Source of the DNA: Auriscalpium vulgare
Lineage: Eukaryota > Basidiomycota > Agaricomycetes > Russulales > Auriscalpiaceae
Assembly: GCA_019915015.1 (NCBI GenBank)
Contig: JAHBBC010000036.1
Coordinates: forward strand, 248,001 to 312,000
Length of the DNA stretch: 64,000 bases
Direction: 5' to 3'
Shown here in pieces: positions 43,101-53,946 of this stretch. Numbering within the stretch: position 1 is the first letter of the stretch; each line of letters starts with the position of its first letter. The position numbers and the translations under genes are program-made. Below the pieces are notes generated by a model. The model had not been told where the DNA came from. It made no database searches and was given only the letters and a program-made list of their open reading frames with translations.

Positions 43101-43359
43101 CCTCCAGACACGTATTCCCGTCGGTATTTTCTCGGGCGCCACAGCAGCACTGATGGTATGGTGCATCTACCATTTGTGGATGACCGGCGACAACAGCCTG
43201 CGGACGTGGGTAGGCAGTGTAAGTCCGCCTTTTGCGCAGGTGGCAGAATGGGTTTTGCACAGACCTGAGAGGGGCCGGTGGGCGAGCGTGGGCGACATGT
43301 GGACTAGGCTTTCGTCGTCGACGAGGCGCGTTTTAGATAATTATGTGAATAACGTGTAG
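40164..43359 (+). CDS. WW-like membrane protein, paralogue M3
   Basis: Start MSPVIHLQLIIARLRQLF is chosen because M2 and M4 start at the same aligned place. A basic helical N-terminus is followed by about 230 residues of Ser/Pro/Arg-rich linker with RDVSRSRSRSRASPRPASVRR. Then come PRYSRR, WTPAVHPEGALYFFWKAEV, a helical block (RVYTDCNMYDEVSREEVESF..) and YYLVDHTARIPFWLH. A conserved middle follows (WFHWSFYPAGARPLPRDSYY, DSITSDTSTAPYSIADKRYM, EVHLAEIENVWTDEIIV). C-terminal hydrophobic helices (AIILSLPYALLQWAMLMFLVALLLLCF, PVGIFSGATAALMVWCIYHLW) end NYVNNV, TAG 43357-43359. At 42566-42572 one base is missing against M4, so the frame holds only if an upstream GTGACA donor is used. About ten short introns. 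Confidence 0.75.
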
Positions 43360-43716
43360 AACGTGTAACGACACTTGATTCCTCGCCGTTAACTTTGAAT
43401 CTATTCGAAAGTATTGCGCCGTCGGCATGGCTCGGCGGCCCGCCGCCCGCTCAGACCGAATCTCCGACGTGAGTACTTGAGTCGGGACACCTATCATACC
43501 AGCCTGAGTGCATTCCGAATCACTGTTTCGTCCAATGCGACTTGTGTGCGACGACATTCAACTTGACTTCCCCTGCAACATCTATATGACGCCCGAACAC
43601 CCACGCTGATTGGATAGATGCCACGAGGCGCCGAGGCTGTCTGGACATACGATCTGCCAGTGAGGCGAAGGTTCGATACCACATCTACCCCACGTTCGCT
43701 GTCTCATACGCCCACT
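43360..43716. other. Intergenic between tandem M3 and M4
   Basis: 357 bp. 43588-43716 is a diverged duplicate of the M3 upstream region (CGCTGATTGGATA, GCCACGAGGC.CCGA, GGCGAAGGTTCGATA). Confidence 0.6.
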
Positions 43717-46700
43717 ATGTGTTCTTTGCAGCACTTCCAGCGCATTCTTGCCTGGCTGAGGCAACACTTTTCGTCCCTAGCCCTGGAAATTGTACGACGG
43801 TTTGGTGCGCTCCTGGCCATCTTCTGGCGCCGACTCCATCTACCACGGCTTTTCTGGCGCACAATACAGTCTCGCACAGCCCCTGGACCCAAATCCCGGC
43901 CAATGACCCCACTCCGACGATACAACGATCGCCACGATGCCACGACCTCCGCGAGCTTGCCCCACAAGCCAACTGGACCTCCCCAACCTGATCCACACCG
44001 AACCCAGGAGATCGGTTTCGCCTGTCTACCTATCCCACCTTACGACAGACCTCACAGCAGACGGCGGCTGGCAGTCGACTCACTCTCCGAGCCTGCGCCA
44101 CAGTGCGTTATATGACAACAGTCGGGCAGGCTCGATGCTGTCCGTCCCCCCTACACCCACTTCGACCTCAGGACGCTTGCCGTCCCCATCCTCACGTATC
44201 CCGCGCTCTCAATTCACACATACCCCGTCACGGGATGTTTCTCGATCGCGATCGGCATCTCGCGCTTCCAGGCGTCCTGCCACTGTACCGGCATCATATC
44301 ACACGGAAACGCCTCCTGTTGATTCTTCAGTCCCACCGCCTCCCCATATTAAATTGATGTCATCGTCATCGTCGGTCCATGACACGCAAGCCTCCATGCA
44401 CCCGGAATTGGCACCGACTGACCCGGTGGTACAGAATGACTTAAGGTCGAATGCAAGCGATCCCGAAGCACCTTCTTGCCGTGAACTCAAGACCTACATG
44501 CCAGACGCCGCCCCACGCTATTCGCGAAGACTTGCGGTGTAGGCATTTCATTTCGATTTTGGAACATAGTCTGACTCCATTCATCAGAGACTTTGTCCGA
44601 TACCCATTCTCTATCGCACCTGTGTGCACTGAATTTCCTCAGTCTGTCGCTGCTTTTGACTTGCCGAACTCTACTCTCATTCAGGATCAGTCGTAGTGAC
44701 AGAGATGGCTGCGGTACCTGGTCAACAGCAGTACATCCAGAGGGCGCTCTATACTTCTATGACCTGGAAAGGGTAAGAACTACATTTTGCTATCCTAGTC
44801 GATGTAATGACGCCTTTCAGCGGATATACACTGATGTCGATATGTACAACGCAAGACTTCGTGAAGAAATTGAACGTATGGTTCATCAGCTGAACATCTG
44901 CCTCAAAGAGCAGCCTCTGCAACCTGAAGATTACGATTTGGTCGTGGACCTGGAGCCTGACGGCGAACCTGAAGACTTTGCCTGGCGATACTATTATGTG
45001 AATCACAAGTCCCGCACGCCGTTCTGGCTTCATCACGTCGATATGTCTGTGCATATCAGCGAAATGAGGGGTGTCACGTCGCCTGCACATGTTAGTAAGT
45101 CATCACATCCGTAGAAGTAGTTCGGGACAGTATTTAACAAGCTCATTATCTTGCAAGAGCATTATCTAGAGAGTCAATATTGGTGGGATCTCCGTTACGC
45201 CAGCCGTCAGATCCAGCTGATCTATCTTCAGGTTTCACTGGTCATTCTATCCTGCCGGCACGCGTCCGATACCCCAGGATGCGTACCATGACTTAATGGG
45301 CATCTTGATACACGGATGTATTGGTGAGCGTGCAAAAGCTTTACTGGGAGGTACAAGCTGAAACATGATCAGACAGTATAACATCCGATACCTCCACCGC
45401 CCCGTATAGCGCGGCAGACAAGCGATACATGGTAGAGCTTCTCCGGGATGCTAAGAGTTTGTGTTATCTCATTGTCATGTACTGCTTCCGTCCTGATATT
45501 TGCAGGCACTGTCGGCGGGGAGAGCCAATATCTGACTGTCAGCATCAGTACGTATTTCCCGCTGCGAGGCACGCAAAAAGAAGCTGACTATTACATAATA
45601 CACAGCGCGTCTACTGGCAATATTCGGTCGGTGCCATCTCGTGTGCTTCATCAATTTGGTGCTTAGTCCAGGTTTTCACAGCTCAATACAAGTTTTTATA
45701 CTGCCACGGCCAGCCCCATGCTCGTTTGGACGCTGGACATAGCGTGTATGGGGAGCGGCCAAAAGAGCGGTCTTGGCTCATCACTCTCCTTTCCCCTCTC
45801 CTATTCTACGCACCTGAGGTGCATCTGGCTGAGATTGAGAAGCTATGGACCGATGAGATTATTGTTGTGGTTGATTGGAGAAAATTCATTGATAAATTGT
45901 TAGGAGAGTGGCGGGAATTCATACTGTATGTGCGTACCGTTTGGCTCCGAAGACACTGCACTATTGACTGATGCTGATATATATATTGTCTCAGGCGACG
46001 GTTATGACTGTAAATGTTGGATTTCTGGCAATCCCAGGAGTTGTCCCTGTCAACAACGACAACAGTGTCTCGACGTCACTTCCCGCCCAGATCACCAGCT
46101 ATCTGTCAGTGCTGGGCAGCATAGGAAGCATCATCGTGGGTCTGGTTCTTGTGCGCCACAATCGCGCGAAATCGGACGACCATCCTAGTACTGCGGTAGG
46201 CGCTCAGCCCGCCAAACAGACGTTTTAAATGACTCTGTTTCCTCCCCGCAGTCCCAGTATATGACAAGGAACAAGCATCCGCGATTAGGCATGGAGCCAT
46301 TGGCCATAATTATGAGTCTTCCATACGCATTGCTCCAGTGGGCGTAAGGCCGCTTCGTCTTCTCAAAAATGCTCCAGAACTGACTGCGTTCCATCGGCCC
46401 ATAGCATGCTCATGTTTCTTGTCGCACTGTTATTGTTGTGCTTCTCCTCCACGGACATCCAGACGCGTGTTCCAGTAGGCGTTTTCTCGGGCATCACGGC
46501 GGCACTCATGGTGTGGTGTATCTATCACCTGTGGATGACCGGCGACGTCAGCTTGCGGCACTGGGTGGGCAGCATTACTCCGCCGTTTGCGCAGGTGGCG
46601 ATGGATTGGGTGATGAACAAACCTGAGAGGGGACGGTGGGCGACGGTTAGAGACATATTGGCTAGGGTTTCGTCGACGACGAGACGCTTTGTCGATCCTC

Positions 46701-46717
46701 ATGTGAACAATGTGTAG
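43717..46717 (+). CDS. WW-like membrane protein, paralogue M4
   Basis: This tandem copy of M3 reads open throughout with consistent introns. It starts MCSLQHFQRILAWLRQHF. The Ser/Arg linker is shorter than in M3 (RDVSRSRSASRASRRPATV). Then come PRYSRR, WSTAVHPEGALYFYDLERV, RIYTDVDMYNARLREEIERM, YYYVNHKSRTPFWLHHVDMS, WFHWSFYPAGTRPIPQDAYH, HGQPHARLDAGHSVYGERP, EVHLAEIEKLWTDEIIVVV and WREFILY. Hydrophobic segments are VGFLAIPGVVPV, ITSYLSVLGSIGSIIVGLVLV, AIIMSLPYALLQWAMLMFLVALLLLCF and PVGVFSGITAALMVWCIYHLW. It ends HVNNV, TAG 46715-46717. Topology suggests a large N-terminal soluble part and three or four C-terminal membrane helices. Function unknown. Confidence 0.82.
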
Positions 46718-47044
46718 CATGGTGCGGCGTGGCTAGGGCGCGTATAGTAGTATTTGTGTACCACCGCCGCTTGTTTGATATGTACTCGGTATGTTCTCCT
46801 TGAGGTCTCGTCGACGATCAGTTGTGCGTCTGGCTCAACATTGCGCATGCCAGGACTGCACCCGACATCCTCAATTCCACGGTTCTTGCTCCGCGCTTCA
46901 CTAGAAAAGGACGTATAACTTGAACTTGAAGGGTCTCCGTGGGTCCAATGAGCGCCTTCTGCACCGTGAGTGATAAAATAAGGCTGCAATTTTGTAACAC
47001 GAAATAGCAATCCGCACAAACAACTATACTACTCGCCCACCACA
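46718..47044. other. Convergent 3' region M4 / coatomer alpha
   Basis: 327 bp with no recognisable feature. Confidence 0.5.
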
Positions 47045-50000
47045 TCACCGCGGCGCGGGCAAGCCCGACGCGATCGCCCCAATTTCCGTAAGGCGAGTGA
47101 GCGGGTCCAGCGTGCCCTTGAACTCGGGCAAAAACGCGGCGTCCGTGTACGGGCAGCGCACCGACGGCGCGCCCTTGTATATCGGCGTGTAGCTCGCCGC
47201 ACACACCTCGAACTCCGTGAACTCGTCGTACGCGATCTCGATAGCGTCGCGCGGGTTGCGGTCGCCGGCCGCGATGCGTTGCCGGGCCTGCGCGAACGCG
47301 TCAAATGTGTGCCCATGCATACGGGAGATGAATGGGGCGCGTGCGTACCTGGGCGACGATCTTCGGGTCCGGGTTCAGGTCGAGCAGCCGGCGCGCGAAC
47401 TTGGCGGCGGTGCCAGTGTTGTTGGCCTTCGTGAAGACTTGGATGGCGCTGCGCAGGGCGATTTGCATGTGCGGAGGCTGGAGTGTGCAGTGCGTGAAGT
47501 ATGCCGCGAGTTCGAGGCTCCTCTGGACGTTGTCGGGCTCTTCCTGCGCTACCCGACGCCGCTCCAGCTCGATGGAGACACCAAGCAAGTATTCGCGTGC
47601 GGTCGTCACGGTGTCTCTCCACTGGGGCAAGGTCAGCCAAGGCAAGGAAAGCAATGATTCGATACTTACCTCCTTGGCTTCTTCATTCGAAGACACAACG
47701 ACGAATAAGAGAGACTGAAGCACAGACCTGAAGGTCGTCTGTGCGTCCGAGAGCTTGTTTCCAGAAACGAATCGGAAGCCCTCTGTCAACTCAGAGCGTG
47801 CTTGACGGAGGGTTATAACAGCGACCGGTAGAACGCGGGACAAAGACGACTCGGCGGTGTTGCGGCGCAGATGAAGCTCCAAGGGCGGCAGGGAAGGAAG
47901 AGGGGAGAGGTACACGTGAGATGACCGGTAGACCGAGAGGAACAGCGGCTTGAGGATGGTGAAGTTGACAATGCCCAATTGCTTGTGGAGTAACTGTATG
48001 CGTGCAACAAATTAGTTAAATGCTCGGCAAGAACGAGACTCGCCGGGCACTCACCTGCATCGCCGAGTCGAAGGACCCCGCAGCGACGTGGTCACCCGCG
48101 AAAGGAGAATTGCGAACCCAAAGTTCCGCCTCGCTAACACCCGGCGTTGCACCGGCTCCGAGTTCCTCCTCCTCCTCCGCCTCCTCTTCCGCCTCGTCTT
48201 CCTCCGCCTGCGCCTCTCCACCCGCGTCCAAATCCCAACCGTCCTCGTCCGCAGCCAAGTCCTGCTCTTCCTCATCCTTTGCCCACTCATCCAGGGCAGA
48301 GGATGCGGCCGCGGCCGCCCTATCACCATTGAGATGTGGCTCAACGACGCCGGTCTCCAGCTTGCCGTTGGCGAGGGCGCGATCGAAAAAGCTGTCGCCT
48401 CAGGAATGGTCGGCCAAACGAGGTTCGTTGTATCGGTGATCACAGGCGGAGGCTTCAGTTTCGTTTGGCCGAAGTCGGGGACGTCGTCGACGTCCGCTTC
48501 AGTGAGGCCAGCGTCCTCAAGGATCTCGGTAGCAAGTTCCTCGAGGCCATTGGTCTTCGCAGTCAGATAAGCCAGCGGATCTGGAGCACATCAGCGCATA
48601 TACTCGGTAAAGGAGGGTGCGTAGATACATACAAAGTCCGACCTCACGCAGAACTGCAATCCGACCTGGGATGTCGCCGGCATAGAGGGCGTTGTGGAAG
48701 CGGGACATCGGGTCGCCGCGGGCCTCCGCGATCTTCTGCATTTTCGAGAGCTTGTCTCGGCTGCCGGTCGCCAGATACAAGAAGGATAGGCGGTCGAAAT
48801 TCTTCGTCTGTTGGTATGCCTTCTCGACCATCTACGTAGCATAGTAAAGTTGCTGTCTGAAACGAAACGTGCAGAAGACCTTACTTTATGATTGCCTTGC
48901 TTAAGGGCCTGCTGCGCGAGACGATTCCAGCAGTCCGGCCGATCGATAGCCTTCGCGGTCTCGAGCGCGACATCAAGGTTTCCGCACTCAATAGCCAAGT
49001 CGAATCGGGTGTTTTTGTCTTCGACGAATTGAAGAGCAATCTGGGGGTGCGCAAAATTAGGAAGAAACCTTCTATGCTATGAAAAGACACATTACCTCCG
49101 GGAAACCCTTCTGCTGCAAGTACGCGATGATGCTCTGGCCAATCAGGTTCGAGGTCCTGATGAGGTGAAGCACCTCTTCGTAGTTATTGCGGATAAGGGC
49201 GAGCTTGAAGCGGTACTCGGTGGGATCGATAGTGATAGTGCGGGGGCGTGCAGAACGGTCAAGGCAGTGTACTGTCTTGCCTTTGACGCGTGTCAAATAC
49301 ACCGGGTTGTCAAGCGTGCAGATGACACCATGGTCGCTATCCAGACGGTCACCAACATGTTCACGGCGTCGCAAATGTCGTACTCACCCTTGAGGTAGGC
49401 AATACTTGACATGGTTGAGGGTGGAGTAAACGAACACGCCCGCGTCGTCCCAGGCACCGGATTTAATACGAATGGTCTCGTGGATGAGCGTATTTGTCGA
49501 GAAGCTTTTGTTGGCAATAGTGATTGCTAGAGAGACCCTCAGCACATTAAACAATGTGAAATAAAAGGCGCACATACTATGCTTGCTCAGAAGAGCGACT
49601 TGCGAGCCGTCGGCACTCCAGATCACATACTTGACGGGAGGGCTGTTGATCTCGCCGATGGTCTTCTGTTGCTGGATATCATAAAGCACAACAGACGTCG
49701 TCGAGCTGAGGATGAGGCTAGCTGTTCCTCCATAGAAGATCTCGTTCGTCTGCACAGGAGGCTTGATACTCTTCACCACGGAGCCCGTAAGGTCGCAGAC
49801 CTCGATAAGCTAAATGCCACATCGTCAACGGGCAATTCTACTGAAGAATTGAGCGGCACACCTGAGTCGTCTTGTTCAGGACTGCAAAACGATTCCGCGC
49901 CACGAAGATCGCGCTCTGACCCGGGCCGCGCTTCCCGTCCACCGACGAATCCTTCACTTCGCCGATCGCGTCCTTCGGCAGGTTGGCGAACTCGTACAGG

Positions 50001-51413
50001 CCGTTATCAGAGGAAATGGTGAGGAGAACGGCGCGTTCTGCCGGGTTGAAGCTCAACGTCCTTGGCGGCACGTACGGGCTGCCGAACTTGCGGACGCTCA
50101 GAAGGCCAACGTCCGCGCCTGTATTGATGTCGTAGGAGCGGACATACTTGTCGCGAACGTAGTAGACTGTGTCGCCGTGAAGAGCAAACGCGGGTCGCTC
50201 GCGCTCAAGTTTGAAGACAATTAGCCCGTTGTCGTGACCTATGCAGCCGTGATGAATGGAGCTTCATAAAGTAAAGGAAGAGCGGAGCGCACCGGCAGCG
50301 AATAAGTTGAGCTCGGGATGAGCTGCCAGTACCCAGAAGCGATCATGGTCGCGCCGGAATGTCTGCACTGCTGAGCGCTTTGCAAGGTCCCAGACACGAA
50401 CAGTCTTGTCCTCTCCGCACGAAACGATCAGTTCGTGCTTCGGATGGAAGACCGCGCTTGATACGTTATTAAAATGCCCGCGGCAAGCATCGACCTCCCA
50501 CGCCTTCGTCTCGCTCATGCGCCATAGCTTGATTTGCCGGTCGTCCGCAGCCGAAATAATGAGGGGAAGGGTGGGATGGAATACAGCGTGGTTGACACCG
50601 CGATCGTGCCCTTCCAACACGTATTTGACTGTGGAGAACGCGTCGAACGAGTCGAAGGTGCCGGCGTTGTTGCTCGGCGTGTTTTTCCGCAGACCGGAGA
50701 TGTCCCAGACGCGCACTGTTTGGTCCATACTGGAAGAAACAACAAGGTCTTCTTTGGGGTGGAAGTAGGCGGACATCACGTAGTGCGAATGGCCAGTGAG
50801 GATGGCGATACAGTTGCGCGACGTGCTGTTCCATATGCGAATGGTCTGGTCGTCGGAGCAGGAGATCTAGACGGAAGAGATAAGAAGAGTACGCAGTCGT
50901 CAGAATGTGGAGGACGCACGATCCAGGGCATCTCATGGTGAAATTGCACCGTGCGCACGTAGTCGAGATGTCCGTGCAGTGTGAAGAGGCACCGCCTGCT
51001 CTGCGGCCGAAGGTCTAGCGCGCACGTGAGACTCGACACACTGCCAGAGGAGCTCGAAGAACGCACCCCAGACCTTGATTTTGTAGTCATCTCCACCCGT
51101 CGCAAGCAAGGGCCGACTCGGGTGTATCGCAACGCCGCGGACAGGACCTGACGACAAGTCCACCAATTGACATACGCGTGACATGGAAGAAACGTACCCT
51201 CGTGCTCCTCGAATCTATCCACCAACACACCCATCCGATAGTTCCATAGTTGGACGCTTCCGTTGTGGAGAGAAGCCGCGAGCAATGTGTGAGGATGGAA
51301 CGCAAGGCCTGAAACTTCATGAATCGACTTTCATCCTTAACAGAAGCTGAAATGATATGCGAACCTTTGACGCGATTGCTCTTAGACTCGAACTTGGTGA
51401 GCATCACAGACAT
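47045..51413 (-). CDS. COP1: COPI coatomer subunit alpha
   Basis: This is the large subunit of the COPI coat for Golgi-to-ER retrograde transport. It starts [17 protein letters not shown] at 51413. WD40 repeats read through several exons: [83 protein letters not shown] and [18 protein letters not shown]. The second beta-propeller (coatomer WD-associated region) contains [20 protein letters not shown]. An alpha-solenoid ([21 protein letters not shown].., [37 protein letters not shown]) and an acidic linker ([14 protein letters not shown]) precede the COPI C-terminal domain ([52 protein letters not shown]). The last residues are GLPAPR. Full length. Confidence 0.96.
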
Positions 51414-51770
51414 GGCGGATGATGGTGCCCACGCGGCAGAAAGACGGTTGCGAAATTGGTGGGGTGCGAGCTACGCAGAAAACGATGTCAGAGATGGCTC
51501 CGCGTCTGTCGCCAGACGTCGCGCGCCGTGTACCTCGCAGGCCGGTGAAGGAGAAAGCGAATGCTGAAGGCAGGATATAGTCGATCTAACGTGGCCGCAG
51601 CCGTCTGCAAGCGCCGAGCGGCTCGCCGAGCGGACTTCGAAAGACATTATTGCGACGGCCCTCACTCACTGGGCTCAAGTACCTACTCTGTCCTCCTGAA
51701 CTCACCACTCTGCGTTCACAACACGGCATTGCTACGTGTTGTTCTCGAATAGAACGGGTGTAGCGGGGGC
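51414..51770. promoter_or_regulatory. Shared promoter of coatomer alpha and XPG-family gene
   Basis: 357 bp between two divergent starts, so both promoters must lie here. No clear TATA element. Confidence 0.6.
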
Positions 51771-53775
51771 ATGGGAGTTCTGGGCCTGACGCCTTTCCTC
51801 CAAAAAGCTTGGTATGCCACCCTCCTTGGCCCCGCCCACCATCGAAAAATAATCACGAACAGCCCAGAAGTTATCAAGAAATTGCCCAATCGTCTAAGAG
51901 AGTTGACCGGTAAAACAATCGTGATGTGAGTCCTCTTGCACTCTTCGGAACTTCCTCGTCTTCACGCGTTGTACCACAGCGATGGCACGCTTATCACGCA
52001 ACGGCTGCATTTCGCTCACGTTCCCCACAAGTATCGCCACGTCCTTGGCTGGTACCGCCTGATTCACGAACTCAAAGACAGCGACGTTCGACCGATATGC
52101 GTCTTCGATGGCAAAGAGCGCAGTGTAGCGAAAGCCGATGAGGTACGTCGTGCCACCTCTCGGGACCTTGCGCGGCCTTACCGTAGACAGGTCGAACGCA
52201 GAAGACACGTCAGACGAGTGGACGCTTTTCGTGGGACCATTGAAAGCGAGAGACTAGACCGGCTCAGCTCCTTAACGAACCTTCTCAAGACGTTGGATCC
52301 GCAGGAGCGTCATACTGCCACCGTCACTTTGAAGGACATCCTCTCTGAGTCTCCAGAACCTTCGCCTGCTACATCCAGTCCGCTATACGTCGCGGGCGAA
52401 CTGGATGACGTGGGCACGACATTGCCGGTAGACACTGGACGTCCAAGAACGTCAATTTCCGCGATCCCTTACGACGACGTTCTCGGTGACGGTGACTTCA
52501 ATGACTCGGACATTAGAGAGGTCCTCATGAATAGCCACGGCGACGTCAATTTCGCGCAAAAGATTGCTCGGTTTGTACCATCCCTGGACATTATGACATG
52601 GCGGCTGATTAGCCCGTTTTCAGTACATCACCGACGCAGAGTGTGGACGATATTCCCATTGATCAACTAAGCCTTGACAGCTACAATATCATCCAGCCCG
52701 TTGCGACTGAAGACGAACAGAATGCAGCAGAAGCTTCACCATGTCCGCCAGTCCGATTGGATGAGGAATTTCCCTCTTCGATGGCCGCTCTTTATCTCAA
52801 CTACCGCCACAGTGTCTTGAAACTCGATAACCTCCCTCTTTCAGATCTTCTCAGCCTTTCGAGCCCTGACAAGAACGCCTCTTCGACTTTAGAAGAGGCT
52901 TTTGACGTCCGCACGGAGGCCGTGATCTCCAAGACCCAATATCAACTCACCCTAGCGGAAGGAAAACTTTGGGAGCGGCTGGCAGCGTCCGATGGTATTG
53001 AGGAAGACTCGACTACCACCGAACTGGCTCTCTTAGACCTCGCAGAGAAGAGTAGCCTCATCTCCCAGTCGTATACTCGGCGGAACAAACCCCCGACCGA
53101 AGAGACCTATGCGGAAAGCAGGGCGCTGTTGCAGGCTATGGGCGTACCGTGTCTGGAAACCACAGGGCCCTACGAAGCGGAGGCGTTAGCCTCGTCGCTT
53201 GTTGTAAACGGCCTAGCGGACTATGTCGCCAGCGAGGACACTGTGAGCGGCACTCCGTACGTCTGCAGTCGACGCCATTGATCCTCCGGCAGGATGTCCT
53301 CGTCTACGAGGCCCCGCTCCTCCGCAACATCACCAGCCGGCGCGATCCGCTAATGCTCATCTCCGGTGCCGAAGTACGCGCTGCGCTCCAGCTGGAGCGC
53401 GACGGGTTCGTCGACTTCGCCCTGCTCCTGGGCACCGACTTCTCCCAGCGCATCAAAAATGTGGGCCCGCAGCGCGCGCTCAAGTTCATCCGAGAGCACG
53501 GGTCGATTGAGCAAATCCTGGAGCGCGAGAAGCAGTACCCGCCGCGCCAGACCCCAGAGACGTACATGGAACATGTACGCACCGCGCGCGCGACCTTCAC
53601 GACGCTTCCCCCCGTTCCAGAGCAGGCGCTGCTCGAGAGCGGCGGATACCAGGACGACGAGGTCGCGGATCTCATGACGCGCTTCAAGCTTTGGCGGTAC
53701 ATCGAGCACGACGGCTCGGATTCTGCGAGCGCGCTGGATGGCAACTACTTCAACGACAATCCCACTGCATTTTGA
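51771..53775 (+). CDS. XPG/Rad2-family structure-specific nuclease
   Basis: It starts MGVLGLTPFLQKAC, the usual N-terminal placement of the family. Introns GTATGC..GAACAG and GTGAGT..CCACAG join PEVIKKLPNRLRELTGKTIV to IDGTLITQRLHFAHV. The XPG-N region keeps Asp in VIDGT and VFDGKE. A linker of about 250 residues follows. The XPG-I region has GPYEAEALASS and ASEDTDVLVYEAP, the latter completed by an intron GTGAGC..GGCAG. It ends in LLGTDFSQRIKNVGPQRALK, a helix-hairpin-helix. The catalytic acidic residues all appear present. It is not clearly FEN1, EXO1, RAD2 or YEN1; the long linker and short C-terminus (NDNPTAF) suggest a lineage-specific branch. A role in DNA flap or junction cleavage is family knowledge. 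The ends do not reveal whether it is nuclear or mitochondrial. Confidence 0.85.
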
Positions 53776-53946
53776 TACGCATTATTACATCACACAAGCA
53801 CCATCTAATACAGCAACAATTGCATTTGTGAATCACGTCGAAAATCCATAATTTACAACAAGTAATATTGACACAATATCGATGATGGTGAAAACGGGTC
53901 GTGGGGGTCGTGTCGTCATGAGCAAATGGAGAACAGCCGGCACATC

